From Tetradesmus obliquus (lineage: Eukaryota; Chlorophyta; Chlorophyceae; Sphaeropleales; Scenedesmaceae), in NCBI GenBank assembly GCA_030272155.1, contig CP126202.1:1922001-1986000 (forward strand): a stretch of 64,000 nucleotides of DNA. Direction: 5' to 3'. The notes below the pieces were generated by a model. The model was not told where the DNA came from and ran no database searches. It was given only the letters and a program-made list of their open reading frames with translations. Position 1 is the first letter of the stretch, and every line of letters starts with the position of its first letter. Positions 20,301 to 33,023 of this stretch are shown piece after piece. The position numbers were made by a program, and so were the translations under genes.

Positions 20301-23300
20301 AACGGCAGCTGTGACGGTGCAGCTGCTGGTGAGCTGGTGCTGGGTGCTGGCAAGCTGGCATGCCTAGCTAAGGCTCCGGAAACCTGGGGAGGAGCTGCTG
20401 CTAGGTGTAAATGCTGACTCATCATTGACGGGTGAACATCTGCACTGACTCTTGGACTTGCATGGGCGGCAGCAGAGGGGAACTTGAAGCTTGGCCCACC
20501 AGTATATTTGCTGCTGGGCTGCCAGCCAGGGTCAACAGAGCTGCTGCGGCCTAGCAATTGATGATTGCAGAGAGCTGAGCTGGCAGTGCCAGTGGAGCTG
20601 GAAACAGACGCGTGGGAAAGCCCGGCCTGCAGCAAACAGCATGCAAGACACTGTTTCAGCAGCTGAATGAATGAATGAATGAATGAGTGAATGAATGAAT
20701 GAATGAATGAATGAATGAATGAATGAATGAATGAATGAATGAATGAATGAATGAATGAATGAATGAATGAATGAATGAACGAATGAATGAATGAATGAAT
20801 GAGCTGCGCGTGGTGTGTTCACACTTAACACCCGCGTAAGTTAAGGAAGGATACCTCATGCGCCTCCACGCCTCCTACCATCAATGTTCAGCAGCTGCAC
20901 TTTTGCGCAAGCGCTGGGCTCTAAGCTACAGGCTATCGCTGCAGTCCCACAGCTATTGCTGATCAGCAGCATCAAGCATCTGTTGTTCCAGCAAGAGGGC
21001 ATGCTACAGCTCATGATCTTCTCACAGAAGAGGTGCTGATCAATTTGAATCTTATGCGCTAGCCCTGCTCACCTGTATTGCAGCATCCTGGGTGAGCACT
21101 GGCAGTGCTGCATCTACAGCCAAGTTGCCTGTCAGCGGCAGTAGCAGCCCGTTTGCCCTGCCAATGGCAGGCTCAGCATGGTGATGGTGGGCTCCAGGCG
21201 ATTCATGTCCACTGTGCGGGCTGTGGTGGGTGCCGGGCGGCCACATGCCGCCAACAAGGCTGCCCAGGCGTGACAGGGGCGACAGCGCCGGCCCAGCAGC
21301 AGCATCAGCAGCAGCTGCGGGGGTGCTTGCGTGGCTGCTGGGTGGCCACATACCGCCAACAAGGCTGCCAAGGCGCGAGAGGGGCGAAAGTGCAGGCCCG
21401 GCAGCAGCAGCGGCGTCTGACGGTGTGCTGGCATGGCTGCTGCTTGGCCACATGCCGCCAACAAGGCTGCCCAGGTGCGAGAGGGGCGACAGCGCCGGCC
21501 CAGCAGCAGCAGCGGCGTCTGATGGTGTGTTAGCGAAGCTGCTAGGGGGCCAAATACCGCCAACAAGGCTGCCCAGGCGTGAGAGGGGTGACAGCGCCGG
21601 TCCAGCAGCAGAGGGTGTGTTGGCATAGCTGCCGTATGCAGACTGCCGCCGCGAGTGGTGGCCGTGGCTGCGAGGTGTAAGCAGGGCAGCGGTAGAGGAT
21701 GCTGCACGCCTGATGGGCTCAGGGATCTTCAAGAATACATCCCACCTGCAAGAGTGTATTTGTTTGGGGCAGCAGCATGTGGATCAGCTGCAACAGAGAG
21801 CTGAACAACTGTGATGTTGTTGCATTTGGACAGCTGCAGCCGATTGTCACATGCAGCGACATTACCCTCGACATGTACAGTTGCGCGGCTGTGCCTGTAA
21901 ACGTATCAGATAATTAAACCACTGATGCACCATGGTTGAGGGTCAAGCTGTTACACAAGACTTGGCACTTGAATCGAGCTTTCAGATTTGCATGTTCCTC
22001 ACTGGATGCGCCAGCCCTCCTCTGTCTCCTCCCTGGGCAGCAGCGTCGACACAGGCGGCCACACACACAAGCACAGCAGCAGCGCCCAGCCGAACGCCGC
22101 AGCCAGCAGTGCGCCTTGCCACAGCGTATAAACACCGAGCACAGCATGCACCAGCACCCATGCCAGGGCTGCTGCTGTTGCTGCGTAATAGGTGAGGTAG
22201 AGTGCATTGTGGCGCCAGGCGCTGACGGAGGCGGCTGGTTTGCTGCTGCTGGGGCTGGATTGAGTGCCTGCAGGCATGCTAGGTGCCTTTTGGGTGACCT
22301 TGAAGGCAATCTGCAGCATGCAACGCAAGCAGAGTCTATGTTGATTCAGCAGGCTGCTGTCACAAAACAACGCACGGCCCGTTCAGCATGTTTAATACAA
22401 TGCTTCATCCATGCAGTAGGTATGGATGCAGCTACCTTTTGTTTCACGCAGTGGCATGCTGCCAAGCCAAAGGGCACAACTCACACACCTCTTTCTTTGT
22501 CAGCCATTGCAGCAGTGGAAGCTCAGCAAGCAGCACCTGCACAAAAAAGAGTCACAGGGTTCAGCATAGCAGCAGCCTTCAAGCACACACAAGGCACGAA
22601 TGCAACAGGCCCGCTGGGTGCATTGCTGCAAATAGCTTGCATGCTTTGCAGGAGCCAATGGTGCACCATTGGTGCTGCATATGCAGTGTGCACACCACAG
22701 GTAGCACAATATATGTCACAATGCGTGTCAGCAGGCGAAGCATACTGCCTCGTTGCTCTTCTAAACACTGGCAGACACTCTTGCGACCTGCTAGGGTGCT
22801 GCAGCTGCGCACCTTCCAGATGGCTTTGCAGTGGTTGGGTGCCAGCCACACCCACATCTGGCTGCCGCGCCACATCTCCTGGTCGCCGCCCTCCACTGCC
22901 CTGTGCAGCTGCCACATCATGAGCCTGTTGGCCAAGTAGTAGCTGCAGAAGAGCGCAGAGAACTCCCACAGGTGCAAGGCACTCACTGGGGCAACCTGCA
23001 GCAGCAGCAGTGGCAGCAGCATGGGGCGCAACATCGGGCACAAACAACCCGTGCAATGCTTAGAGTGATGTTGTCTGAGCACCTTGCTGCCGTGTGCAAG
23101 TGCGGAGGTACACATTCTCAGCCTGCGCGACTTCACAACAATAACACAATGCGGCACCTAAGTGGCAACACAGCCCCACCTCATTGAACAATTAGATGAG
23201 TGGCAGCCGGCTCAGCAACTCTGTGGGCACTGCCACATGTTACCAAGCAGGGGTGCAACCAGGAATGGTATGTGCAACGCCGACGTCGCACCCCGCTGCC

Positions 23301-26300
23301 TCACCTCGGTGAACATGTAGATGAGTGGCAGCAGGCTGAGCAGCACCGTGGGCAGAGACAAGAAGTGGTGTACAGCAGCCTCCCAGAACAGCAGCGCCTG
23401 CACCAGTGTGAGGCCTGGCCTGGTCAGGGGGTTGTCTGACAGCAGGATCTGCAGTCCAACACGCAGGCCAACACAGGCAGCGCAGCATACAGTCAGTAGC
23501 TTGAGAGACTGCACCAGCGGGTTGTCTGACAGCAAATTCTGCAGAACAATGCATGCAGCACAAGATAACGTCAGCATCTCTGGTCAGCATTGGTTCCACG
23601 TCACACGATAGCGGCATGCCTAAAGCAGCACCAGCACGTGCACCATGTGCAACTCACCTGTACTGTGCCCATGGCCCAGCGTAGCCGCTGTGCAAACATG
23701 CCACTGAGGTCCCCGGGGGCCTGGCCAAATGCCATGCGCTCGTTCAGGAACCTGAAAGCGCGGCAGCAGCATCAGAAGCAGCAGCAATGGCAGCAGCATG
23801 GGTGCTGCAACACAGCAACGTGCAGGTGCAAGCAGCAGGCTGGAAGCAACTCATGCTGCGCATATAATCATGTGGTTTGCTCTGCTGCCACTGCGGCTGC
23901 CGCTACTTGCATTTCCAGATCATCTTCAGTGAGCCCTCACATTGTTGAGAAGCCTGATGCCAGCAGCGTCATCGCGGTGTTGTAGTCCTGCAAGCAGCCA
24001 CAAGCCAATGCAGGTGCAGAGGTTACTGATGCATTTTGACATCCTTATCAGCAGATGTTCTGCACCCCCCGCATACTTCGGTTTTTCGAAGTTGACACGC
24101 CGTGGAATAGGCGTCATCACTGCTGGAGTGCAGCAAACCTGCAAGGCTTGCACCGGCTCATATGCACTTCCATTGACGCCATCACGCACGTGCGCTGATA
24201 CACGCATGTGCATGCGACACACGCTGCTTGAGTAATTGCTGCAGGACCATGTTGTCTTGCTGCTGCTCACCTCGGTGATGGAACCATATGCCTGGCCTCC
24301 AACTGACACCAGCACGTCTCGCCGGAAGACCACCCCTGTGCCGCAGCAGGGAGCTGCACCGATGCCATCCCTGCCCTGCAGCATGGGGCCTGCAGCATTG
24401 CAGCCATGCAGGCAGAGCGTCCACAGCCAAGCAGTGAGCCCTGGATCTGACGCAGAAGATACTCACAACAAACACGATAGCATACTGCTTGGAGGCAGCT
24501 GTGGCAAATGGTGGCTGCTGCGTTTTGTACATGCTACTTATGGCGGAGTTTGTGTATGCTGTGCAGCACATCAGGCACTCACCGTAGAAGAAGCGTGCAA
24601 AGTGGACCAGCGGGTCATCTGCTGAGACATTCCAGAAGTCCTGCAGGAAGACAGCAGAGTATTTTGTGCTGATGAAGTGCATGTGTGCATCGCTTTCCCA
24701 CCATGCCACGCAGGCCAAAAGCTGAAGCTTCCTGCTGTCCTGCAAGCGCGAAACATGTGCAATTGCTGGCGGGTGCTCAGCGGCTGGTGCAGGTCTGTCG
24801 CATGACACAGTGCACCACATTCATAGTGCGCCCTGCAAGCTGGACCCTTCAGGCCCTACACAGCGCACACCTGTGGTGTCTGTATAAACGCTGCTTTCTC
24901 CTTCAGCACCCACGGGCGCTGCATGGGCCCTGCCGCCGATGGTGGTGCAGCCACACCATGATCCTGTTTTCCGCAACAGTTGCTGCTGCTGGTTTTGCTG
25001 AAGTTTTCTGGGCAGTGTGGCCTGCTGCTGCCGGACAGTCCAGCAGCAGCATCGGGCTGCCAGTAAAAGTGCCCTAACGTGCGCATCAGAAAGTCCGGGT
25101 GCACAATCATGTCGCAGTCCAGCACCAAGATGAACTCCCCGCTGCCAGGCCCTTCCTTGAGTAGTGCGCTGTTGATGTTGCCGGCTTTGGCATGGTGCGG
25201 CACGCCACGCACCTTCTGCCGCGCAACGTGCACAATCTGCGCGTCGCGCTGCATGTACCTGCAGCACCCAAACACAGTAGCAGAAACCGCAGCAGGAACA
25301 CGTGTGGTGTTTCCCTAGCAACTGGGCCACATTATTCACAGCTCTCAACTGCCTTGGATTGCCTCTTGTTTGCTTTGCGTGCCTTGAACCTGTCAATTGT
25401 GTTTAGGGGCGCCAGTCGTCGTTCAATTCTGATTCTTGAGATGAATTCAAACCGCTGTTGCCCGGAGTAGCTGACTTATTACGGAGTGGCTCAGGCCACA
25501 ACAGTTTAAGACACTATATTGCTGCTGCTGCTAGTGTGCCGCCAGCCATATCGCGCAGTGCATCTGGCCACCTCACCTTGCTTGGAACTGCAGGCGCTCG
25601 ACGATGTCTGCTATCTCGCTGCTGTTGCCATCGTCCAGCACATGCACCACCAGCCGGCTGCCAGGCCAGTTGAGGTTGAGCGCAGCAATGCAGGTGGGCT
25701 CCACCACACTCACAGGCTCTGCAGCAACAGCAGCAGCAGCAGCAGCAGCACGTTCGTCATGGCCAGAGAGTTGTGCACTGTCTGATGAACCACCAGCAGC
25801 AAGGGCGACAGCAAGCTGTGCATAGGAGGTAAACACAGCTGCACATCTGCTGTGCAGCAGTGTGGTTTGCATCCTGTGTACGTCTAGCGAGGAACAGCCG
25901 CACAAGCAGCTGCGGTGCCTTCACAAACCTGTGTAGCGCACAACGTAGACATCCACTGCAGGAAAGTCCGCCAGGGGCAGCATATCTATAAGCCACCGCT
26001 GTGGCCGCTCCACCTGTCGCCACAAGCTTGAACCTCCCAATCACAAACAAGCCCAAAGCTGAGGCAAGGACGTACTAACCTGTGTAGCACACAACGTAGA
26101 CATCCACTGCAGGAAAGTCCTCTAGCGGCAGCATATCTTCAAGCCACCGCTGTGGCCGCTTCACCTGCCAATAAACTTTCAATAGTAGACAAGATCAAGT
26201 TCAAGGCAAGGACGTACTAACCTGTGTAGCACACAACGTAGACATCCACTGCAGGAAACTCCTCCAGCGGCAGCATATCTTCAAGCCACCGCTGTGGCCG

Positions 26301-29300
26301 CTCCACCTGCCACTAAAGTTTCCAATGATAGACAATATCAAGTTCAAGGCAAACGAGGCACTCACCTGTGTAGCACACAATGTAGACATCAACGGCAGGA
26401 AAGTCCTCCAGCGGCAGCATGTCCTCAAGCCAGCGCTGCGGCCGCTCCACCTGTCGCCACAAGCTCAGCAGGAACAGGTTTGACAGCAGCGCCATGGCTG
26501 CCTCAGCCAGCAGCACTGGGAGGCTGTAGAAGTACAGCCAGCCGCCGGGGCAGCTGCGTGCTGCACGCCACAGCATGTAGACAGCGGACAGCGCCTGCAG
26601 GAAAGGGTGTACGGCAGGGTGTTGCTTGCAGCCGCATCACTGCAGCAGGGCCTCATGCTCAAATGCTGATAAGCTGCACGATGCAGCAGTCCTGACGCTG
26701 ACCTAGCAGGCGGGCTGGACAACCCAGTAATCGCATCAATGGATGCCGTTTGCATAGTTCTAATGCACTTGCAAGCAGCGCGGGACCCGCACACCACATG
26801 CAGCCATCTCATATATTGCCAAGCTTGAGGTGCCAAATTCCTTAACTTTGCATATGTCTTCCGTGCGAGCTGTTCAGCCTCACCTGTGTGATGCATGCAA
26901 GTGACCGGAACCATGCCACAGTTGGCAGCAGCTGCGTGCCTTGGCTGCCCTCGCCTTCCCACCCTCGCAGGTAGCGGTCAGACAGCAGCTGCTGAAATAC
27001 CAGCTGCTGCTGCTGCTGCTGCTGCTGTGTGGGCTGCTGCTCCATGTCATTTGGCGCTTGAGCGCCTGGCTCTGCATGCACATCAAGCACCAGTGGCACT
27101 GCTGCTGCAGCAGCTGCTTTGGCAGCTGCGTTGCTGCTGTTGTTCGCTGTTGCAGTTTGCGCTGCTGGTTGCTGCTGGTTATGCTGCTGTTCCTGCAAGC
27201 ACAGCTGCACGCTGCCTGCATCAACTGCCTTCCTCTCTGCATTGCAGCAGCCGCTTGCTTCACTGCCAGCGGAGCTCAGGCGCAGCACTACACGAGGCAT
27301 GGGTGGCTGGCCACTGCTTCCAGCAGCGAACCCTGCCCCTGTTGTCCAGAACACATCTGCTGGCAGTGCGTCGCCCTGCACACTGGCAGCTGCAGCTGTC
27401 CGTGTAATGGGTGTTGCTGCCGATGTTGCCGCCATTGCTGCTTCCAGCACCCCCAAGCTGCTGTCAGAGGCATCATGCTCAACTGCTTCACATATTGGTC
27501 CAGCTGAACCTACTGCGGCTGCTGCTGCTGCTTTGACCACTTGTAAGGACTGGGTTGACTGCATTTGACTGGATGTGACTGCTTCATTGCCTCCTGGCAT
27601 TGATGCGACTGCACCATTCAAGCTGCCATCCGCTTCAGGTTCTTCACAAGTTTCCTGCAAATCGCCAAAGGATAGCAGCTGCATGCCGCCACTTTGCATC
27701 AGCTGCAGCAGCATGCTCTGGCTGCGCTGTGCAGAATCTATGAGCGGCTGCTGAGTGTCATATAAGCCAAGGCCAGGCGTTGATGCATGGGACTGCTGAA
27801 GGGCAGTGCCCGCTGGATGTTCTGGCACACCAGCATCAGCTGCGGCCCCATCATAATGAGTGGGAGCCCACAGCCTTAGGCTGCAGCTGCTATCCACTGC
27901 TTGAGGCCGCCTTGCATCGAAGCGAATGCCAGGCTGGGTGTGCACATGGCTTCCTTCATCAGCGGTGCTGCTACTGCCAGTGCGAGGAGTACCAGTGGTA
28001 GCTTTGAGTGCACTTGCTGATGCTGTAGCAGCTCCTGCATCTGCATCTGCAGCTGCAGGTGTTGCTGCTGGCGCTGCTGCAACAGCCGCAGCAGCAGGCG
28101 TGCCTAGTCCACCCTCATTACCACCAGGGGGGTTGGCCGGCAGCACAGATTCTGCATGCGCAGCATTCATCTGTGGTGCAGCTGCAGCTGCAACTGCATG
28201 CCTCGCAGCTGCTAGCTGGTCAATGTAGGCACTACTCCTGCCATGGTTGTGTGTGCCGTTGGCTTGACGTTGATGCTTATGATGTGCTGCTGCTGCCAGC
28301 TGGCTATCACCTGCTGTGGGCTGTGCTTGATGCGCATCACACCTGCTACCTGCCTGTTTCTTGCTGTTTAGGCTGCTGCAGAGCTGCCGCCACCAGCGTC
28401 TACTCTTCTGTTGCTGCTGCTGCTGCCGCTGCCTTGCAGGAAGAGTCAAGCGTGCTTGCTTTCTTGTTGTGCTGGGCTGCAACAGGCCTGGCAGCAGCTG
28501 CAAGACAGCTGCTTCAGCAGCATTCACGTCCAGCGCTGCATTGCTGCTACTGCTGCTGTTGCTGAGCCACCTCATGCTCCTGCCCGCATGCTTTGCTGCA
28601 GCTAGCTCCTGCAAAGCAGCAGTTAGGCTGCAGACGTATGCCTGCAGTGATGCCTCAAGCTGCCTTGCCTGGTCCAGGTATGGCTGAGGGCTGGGCCTTG
28701 GTTCCGTGCCGCAGGCAACAGCAGATAGGTAAGCTGCCAGCTGGTGATGGCCCATCTTGCTTGCCAAGTCGCCAGGGGCCATGTCTGCATGGGTGCATAG
28801 CAGGGAAGTAGGGGACTGCTCAGTGCTGCTGCCTGCAATCTGCTGCATCTGCATGTGTCCTGCGGCTGTGAGGAGGCATACGTAGCCTGATGTGCACGAC
28901 TGCTAGCAGTTCAACGAGTTACTGCTTGCAGGACACTGCATTATAAGTATCTGTTGCCTGCTGCTGATGCCACAACTGCTTGCAGGATCAGTGCATGCGT
29001 GCTCACCAACCTGCAAAGTTCAATGCTTCTGGAGCGGCTCCAAAAGCCAACAGCAGTTTTGCAATCTCCATGTGATTCTTGGCTGCTGTGTAGTGCAGCG
29101 CTGTGTCGCGCCACCCATCCTGCTTCTGTGCTTGCACGCTGGCACCCTGTGCGCATAGCCAACTTGCTGCCTCTGCAGGAGGAAAAAGTTGCAGCATGTG
29201 TTGAGGTGCTCTTCAAGCACAGGAATTAGCTGAGGACACGAGCATTACTCACCCAGTTGTCCATGAACACAAGCAGCTTGCAGTGCAGTGAAGCCGTTGT

Positions 29301-29583
29301 TGGCTGCCTCTGCATCCAGGCCTGCAGCTGCAAGGCAGGTCATTGTGTGCATATCGCCACGTGCTGCTGCCAGACGGAACAATCCGGCTTGGACAGGCGA
29401 CCTTGCACTTCGGAGCTTGCTGACACAGCGGCACCACAGCAAGTACAGCACTGACGCTACAACCACTCCAGCAAGCACTGACAGCCCAACTACGTCCACC
29501 CATACTGCCCCCAAAAGCACTTCGTGCATTGCAGTGTAGCTCGAACTACGTGGCAGCAATGCGGGTGTGATGATGGCGAGCAA
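17386..29583 (-). CDS. Ankyrin repeat - cellulose-synthase-like GT2 fusion, 17 exons, 2669 aa
   Basis: Membrane processive glycosyltransferase, probably making a beta-linked polysaccharide from a nucleotide sugar. My exons (29583-29253, 29172-29011, 28832-26884, 26594-26366, 25718-25577, 25258-24871, 24739-24583, 24389-24271, 23987-23941, 23751-23658, 23448-23305, 22995-22813, 22536-22489, 22310-22003, 21745-21073, 20626-19114, 18908-17386) sum to 8010 nt with all phases agreeing. Order: TM helix (about 30-50), ankyrin repeats (60-215; NNGFTALQAACVHGQLEAA, DTALHYTAAKNHMEIAKLLL), about 600-residue disordered linker, two TM helices (815-860), GT2 core with FPAVDVYIVCYTEP, VLDDG, LDCDMIVHPDF (DxD), GSITEDYNTA and QRLRWAMG, several C-terminal TM helices, FKVTQK, then a 1200-residue disordered tail and a last TM helix (SYWYQIVNALILCVLLAG). 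All GT2 catalytic motifs are present, so it should be active. Cellulose versus mannan or another product is undecided. Confidence 0.85.
20664..20880 (-). mobile_element. SINE-like repeat with long (ATTC)n tail, copy 1
   Basis: About 80 bp of shared sequence (20880-20801) ends in a 3' tail of some 34 ATTC units (20800-20664; GAAT on the + strand). It lies in intron 15 of the ankyrin-GT2 gene in the sense orientation, its tail ending 37 nt before the exon 16 acceptor. Two further copies share the core TTAACTTACGC and CACACCACGCG. A 3' microsatellite tail is typical of non-LTR retroposition. No tRNA-like promoter boxes were seen. Confidence 0.6.
21200..21640 (-). repeat. Four tandem about 111-bp repeats within ankyrin-GT2 exon 15
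   Basis: Coding repeat of about 37 residues built on GPALSPLSRLGSLVGGMWPP followed by a Ser/Ala spacer, four copies. It lies in the disordered tail just after the last GT2 membrane segments. In frame throughout. Confidence 0.85.
23185..23545 (-). repeat. Exon-edge copies around ankyrin-GT2 exon 11
   Basis: 23545-23510 is an acceptor-side copy (NLLSDNPLVQ versus ILLSDNPLTR in the exon). 23235-23185 is a damaged donor-side copy of the exon's end. The complete exon, 23448-23305, lies between them. Confidence 0.75.
25925..26310 (-). repeat. Three donor-side copies of ankyrin-GT2 exon 4
   Basis: 26305-26221, 26165-26081 and 26010-25926 each repeat the last about 85 bases of exon 4 (PQRWLEDMLPLEDFPAVDVY) and the donor. 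Each is preceded by an AG. The first two units are about 140 bp apart. The complete exon is at 26594-26366. Confidence 0.9.
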
Positions 29584-30092
29584 GCATGGGCGTCGTCCTG
29601 CTAGAAGCGAGCGTCACCCATACCGCATCCATCGTCAAAAACAGATAGTAAACAACCATTATGCTACTGCTTAAGCACCGATGCCTCTTCTGACTGACTT
29701 TGTTCAAGCAAGGCTGAGCTTAGGGTTTGAAAAGTGACAATCAGAACGTTTTCACACCCTTCACTGCGAAAAGCTGCAGCTCCCTTCCACTACGTCCACT
29801 CATTGCAGTATGAAAACACCACCCTGCGCCGCGGCCACTGTACCCATCTGGTATGTGCAAATGTTACAGACATCTGCCAGCCGGTGCACCTACAGTGTCA
29901 GCTGTATGGCCCATAAGAGAGCGGCTTCTAGCCTGCTGCACTACCCTGCTGTTGCAGTTATCATCTACATGATGCGCCATGCACTGCAGCCACCAAGGGT
30001 TCTTCCAGACAAGATATCTTGCTGTCACGGTCCTGTAGTAACATCTGTTACTGCATCCTTCGTTCACAAAGCAAGCAACGCATGCAGCCCTG
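29584..30092. other. Intergenic, nothing recognised
   Basis: About 500 bp between the start of the ankyrin-GT2 gene and the end of the small membrane-protein gene, both on the minus strand. It should include the promoter of the former. No repeat or open frame stands out. Confidence 0.5.
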
Positions 30093-30846
30093 TCACTTGA
30101 TCGCCTTGCGCGCAAAGACATACACACCCGCGCCCACAAGTGCCACAGCACCCAGAACCCCTAGCTGCAGGCAGCGGCGGCACCATGAACAGCAGCAGCA
30201 CCACCACACCACGAGCATGTCAGCTTGATGGATGTGGTTGCATTTGGGTAGCCATGCACATGCGCCTTGCACGTGCTGTTGTTCGGCGTACGTCTACAGT
30301 GCGGTGCCATGCTGCAATTATCGCCAGCTATGCTGCAACCTAGGCGGCATTGCAGTCAGGACAAAGCCAGCCTGTGTGCCGCAAATGATAACTAGTTGGT
30401 GTCTGTCATGCAATCATTGCTCCCTGTACAACCTGGTTATAGACAAGATGCTAAGAGCCATGTTGCCTTAACAAATCCCCAATCCAGTGGTTGCAGCTGT
30501 TGCTACTGCAGCTCACCAGTGCTCCTCCTTTCAGCAGCAGCTGCAGCAGCACCTCTTCTAGTGCCAGCAGCCCCCCAATCAGCACACGCTCCAGCAGCAG
30601 CACCAGCAGCACCAGCACCTTAGGGAGTGCAACCAGCAGCACTGATCCAGCTGCTACTGTGTATGCTTTCTGAGGCAGGTCCAGCTGCTGCCATCTGTCC
30701 TGCAGCCATGCAAGCGCATTGCGCCACTTCTCCTGCTGCTGTTGCTGTGGTGGCCTGTTTGGTTGCTGCTGCGGATCTTTGCTGGGGGCAGTTGCAGGTG
30801 CTTTGGGGCGTGTAACTTCCTGTTGCCCTGCTGTAAAGGTGTTCAA
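30093..30846 (-). CDS. Small membrane protein, 133 aa, unrecognised
   Basis: Two exons, 30846-30517 and 30164-30093, joined GT-AG in phase 0, 402 nt with stop. The N-terminal 45 residues are polar and Pro/Gln-rich. KWRNALAWLQDRW then leads into a hydrophobic stretch (VAAGSVLLVALPKVLVLLVL) and a second amphipathic or hydrophobic one (ALEEVLLQLLLKGG). Exon 2 adds a clean membrane helix (LGVLGAVALVGAGVYVFARK) and a basic end. The second exon was found by its reading and is outside any long open frame. It could be an organelle membrane protein. I do not recognise the family, and a further 5' exon is possible because CTTTACAG precedes the tenth codon. Confidence 0.55.
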
Positions 30847-31601
30847 GGCAGCAGCATCACATAATCAGCCATTGCAGAGGCACAGCAACAATGCAGGACG
30901 CCGCGGCATGATTGCAGGGACCAGCTTCAGTGCCGCCTCAGTGTCATTGCCTTGCACATGCTAAATCACAGAAAAACTGAAGTTTGCATTATGAACACCT
31001 ACGTTTGTCTCCATTTTGCGCTTGCACAAGGCACCTGTGCTGCCTGCTTGAGGTCTGTCGCTGCAGCTGCCTTTCTGCGTACTGCAGGAGACCAGGCACT
31101 CGCTGATGTACAGCACGCCAGCAGCGTTGTAGTGCATAGTTGCTTAACAATGCCGTTGAACAACTAGTACTGCCGGATAGTGTGGTGATTGTGGCTGTGT
31201 GTGCCATCTGCAACCTCTGGTGAAATTGGACTGCAATGCAGCGAGGACAAAACTGGTGAAATTGGACTGCAAAGCAGCACACACTGCCAGCTCTTGACAA
31301 CAGGCGAGTGGACACGGGTGGATCCTGAAAATGTACAGCAGTGGAATGAAGCATGCTTGCAGTTGCACAATGAAAGAGCGATCAGTTGAACGTTGAACCA
31401 GATGTGTTACATGTTACATGTACAGGTAGGGCTTCATGTCAGGGCTCTCGAATGTGGGGGTCAGAGCCGATTAAGTCGCCACAACATTTAGCAAAAACAA
31501 AAGGTTCGGTGTGTGTTCCGATACGTAGACTGATGCGCCACAGAGCTGCTGTACGTAATGGGTCCGTAGAGCTGTTTGTTTCGCAATGCTAGGCGCGGAA
31601 C
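30847..31601. other. Divergent promoter region
   Basis: Lies between the small membrane-protein gene (-) and the IQCH-like gene (+). 31209-31283 contains a tandem pair of about 50 bp built on TGGTGAAATTGGACTGCAA. Otherwise nothing recognised. Confidence 0.5.
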
Positions 31602-32973
31602 ATGATGCAGGTACCGAACAATGAAGCAGCTTCATCTGTTGACAGCTACTCGGCCCTGCAGTTTACGTCACAGCGGCCTAGATTTCAGTCAGCTTCAGGT
31701 CAACATGGGCAGATCAGCAGCAGGGCAAGCAGCAGCAGCCCAAGGCGCACAACAAATGACTTTAAGCCAACCAAACGCCTTCCTCCTGACTCACCTGCTG
31801 CTCAAAAGATGCTCCAGGTGTGAACTTAGGTGGTTGCTTTGTGTACAGCTGCTGCTTGCTGCAATGGCAGCCTGGCAAGCAGCTTGCAGTTCAACTGCAC
31901 AGAGCATGGCACGCATGCATGCTGATGTATCGCAGCGAGAGGCAAACGTATTGGTCCAGTAACGTCAAAGCAGCTGAGCATATACTATGCAATGCTTGCA
32001 GGAAAAGTACAAGATCAGCATCAGCTGCGATGGCGCCAATGCTGACACAGCCAAGCAGCAGAACAGCAGCACCACTGCTGCTGCCCGCACAGCCCTGCTG
32101 CAGCACCTGGCAGGGTTCAAGCAGCGAGCAGCAGCCATCAAAGCCAGCGCAAGCGCTGTGCACGCATGGCACAGCCAGCAGCAGGGTCCGACAGCAGCAG
32201 CAGCACTTCCTGCAGAGGTGCTGATGGTACTGAACAGGGAAGCTGAGAAAGGCCTGCTGCATATGCTGCAAGGTGATTCATGATGTTTGAAGCCTTCAGA
32301 TACCCACTCTGTTGCAGGAACAGCATTTGAACGCTATGTTGGGTTGCAATAGCTTGCACATAACAGCTGGCCACCAGACTCCTGCAAGCAGCAAGTAGTG
32401 TGCTTACCAGCAGCAGCAACATCCAATAGCATGCCCAACCAGAGCACAAGATATATGCTGTACCATGCTGCCGCCTAAACACTGCTGCTGGTCATTGTGT
32501 GTATCGGCTGCAGTGGGGCTGATTCCAGGAGATTTGGAGCTGTCGCCAGGCTTCTGCGGTGACAAGGATGGTGAGCTGCACCCTGTAAGGGCCTGGCTGC
32601 AGCTCCTGCTCAAAGCTTGCACACCAACACAGCCAACTATCGAAAGTGCGGCGGCAGCAGCAGCAGCAGCAGCAGCAGCAGAGCTGTGTGCACGACGTCG
32701 CGCTGCGTTGAGCAACACCCACACACGTGATTGTGCAACAGTTGTGACTTGATTACAGTGTGTGCCTTGTGTCCTTTGCAGCACCTTTCCAGTCACGGCC
32801 GGCGGACTTCCACCCTTACAGCGCAAAACACGCAGCTGCATTGTCGGCACGTGCAAGCATCGAGGCATGGGCAGCAAAGCTGAATGAGCTCGCACTGGGA
32901 TCAACGCCAGCAGCACCAGGAACGCAATCAACAGCAGCAGACCACGGCACCAGCAGCTGCAGCGCACCTGCAC

Positions 32974-33023
<50 letters not shown>

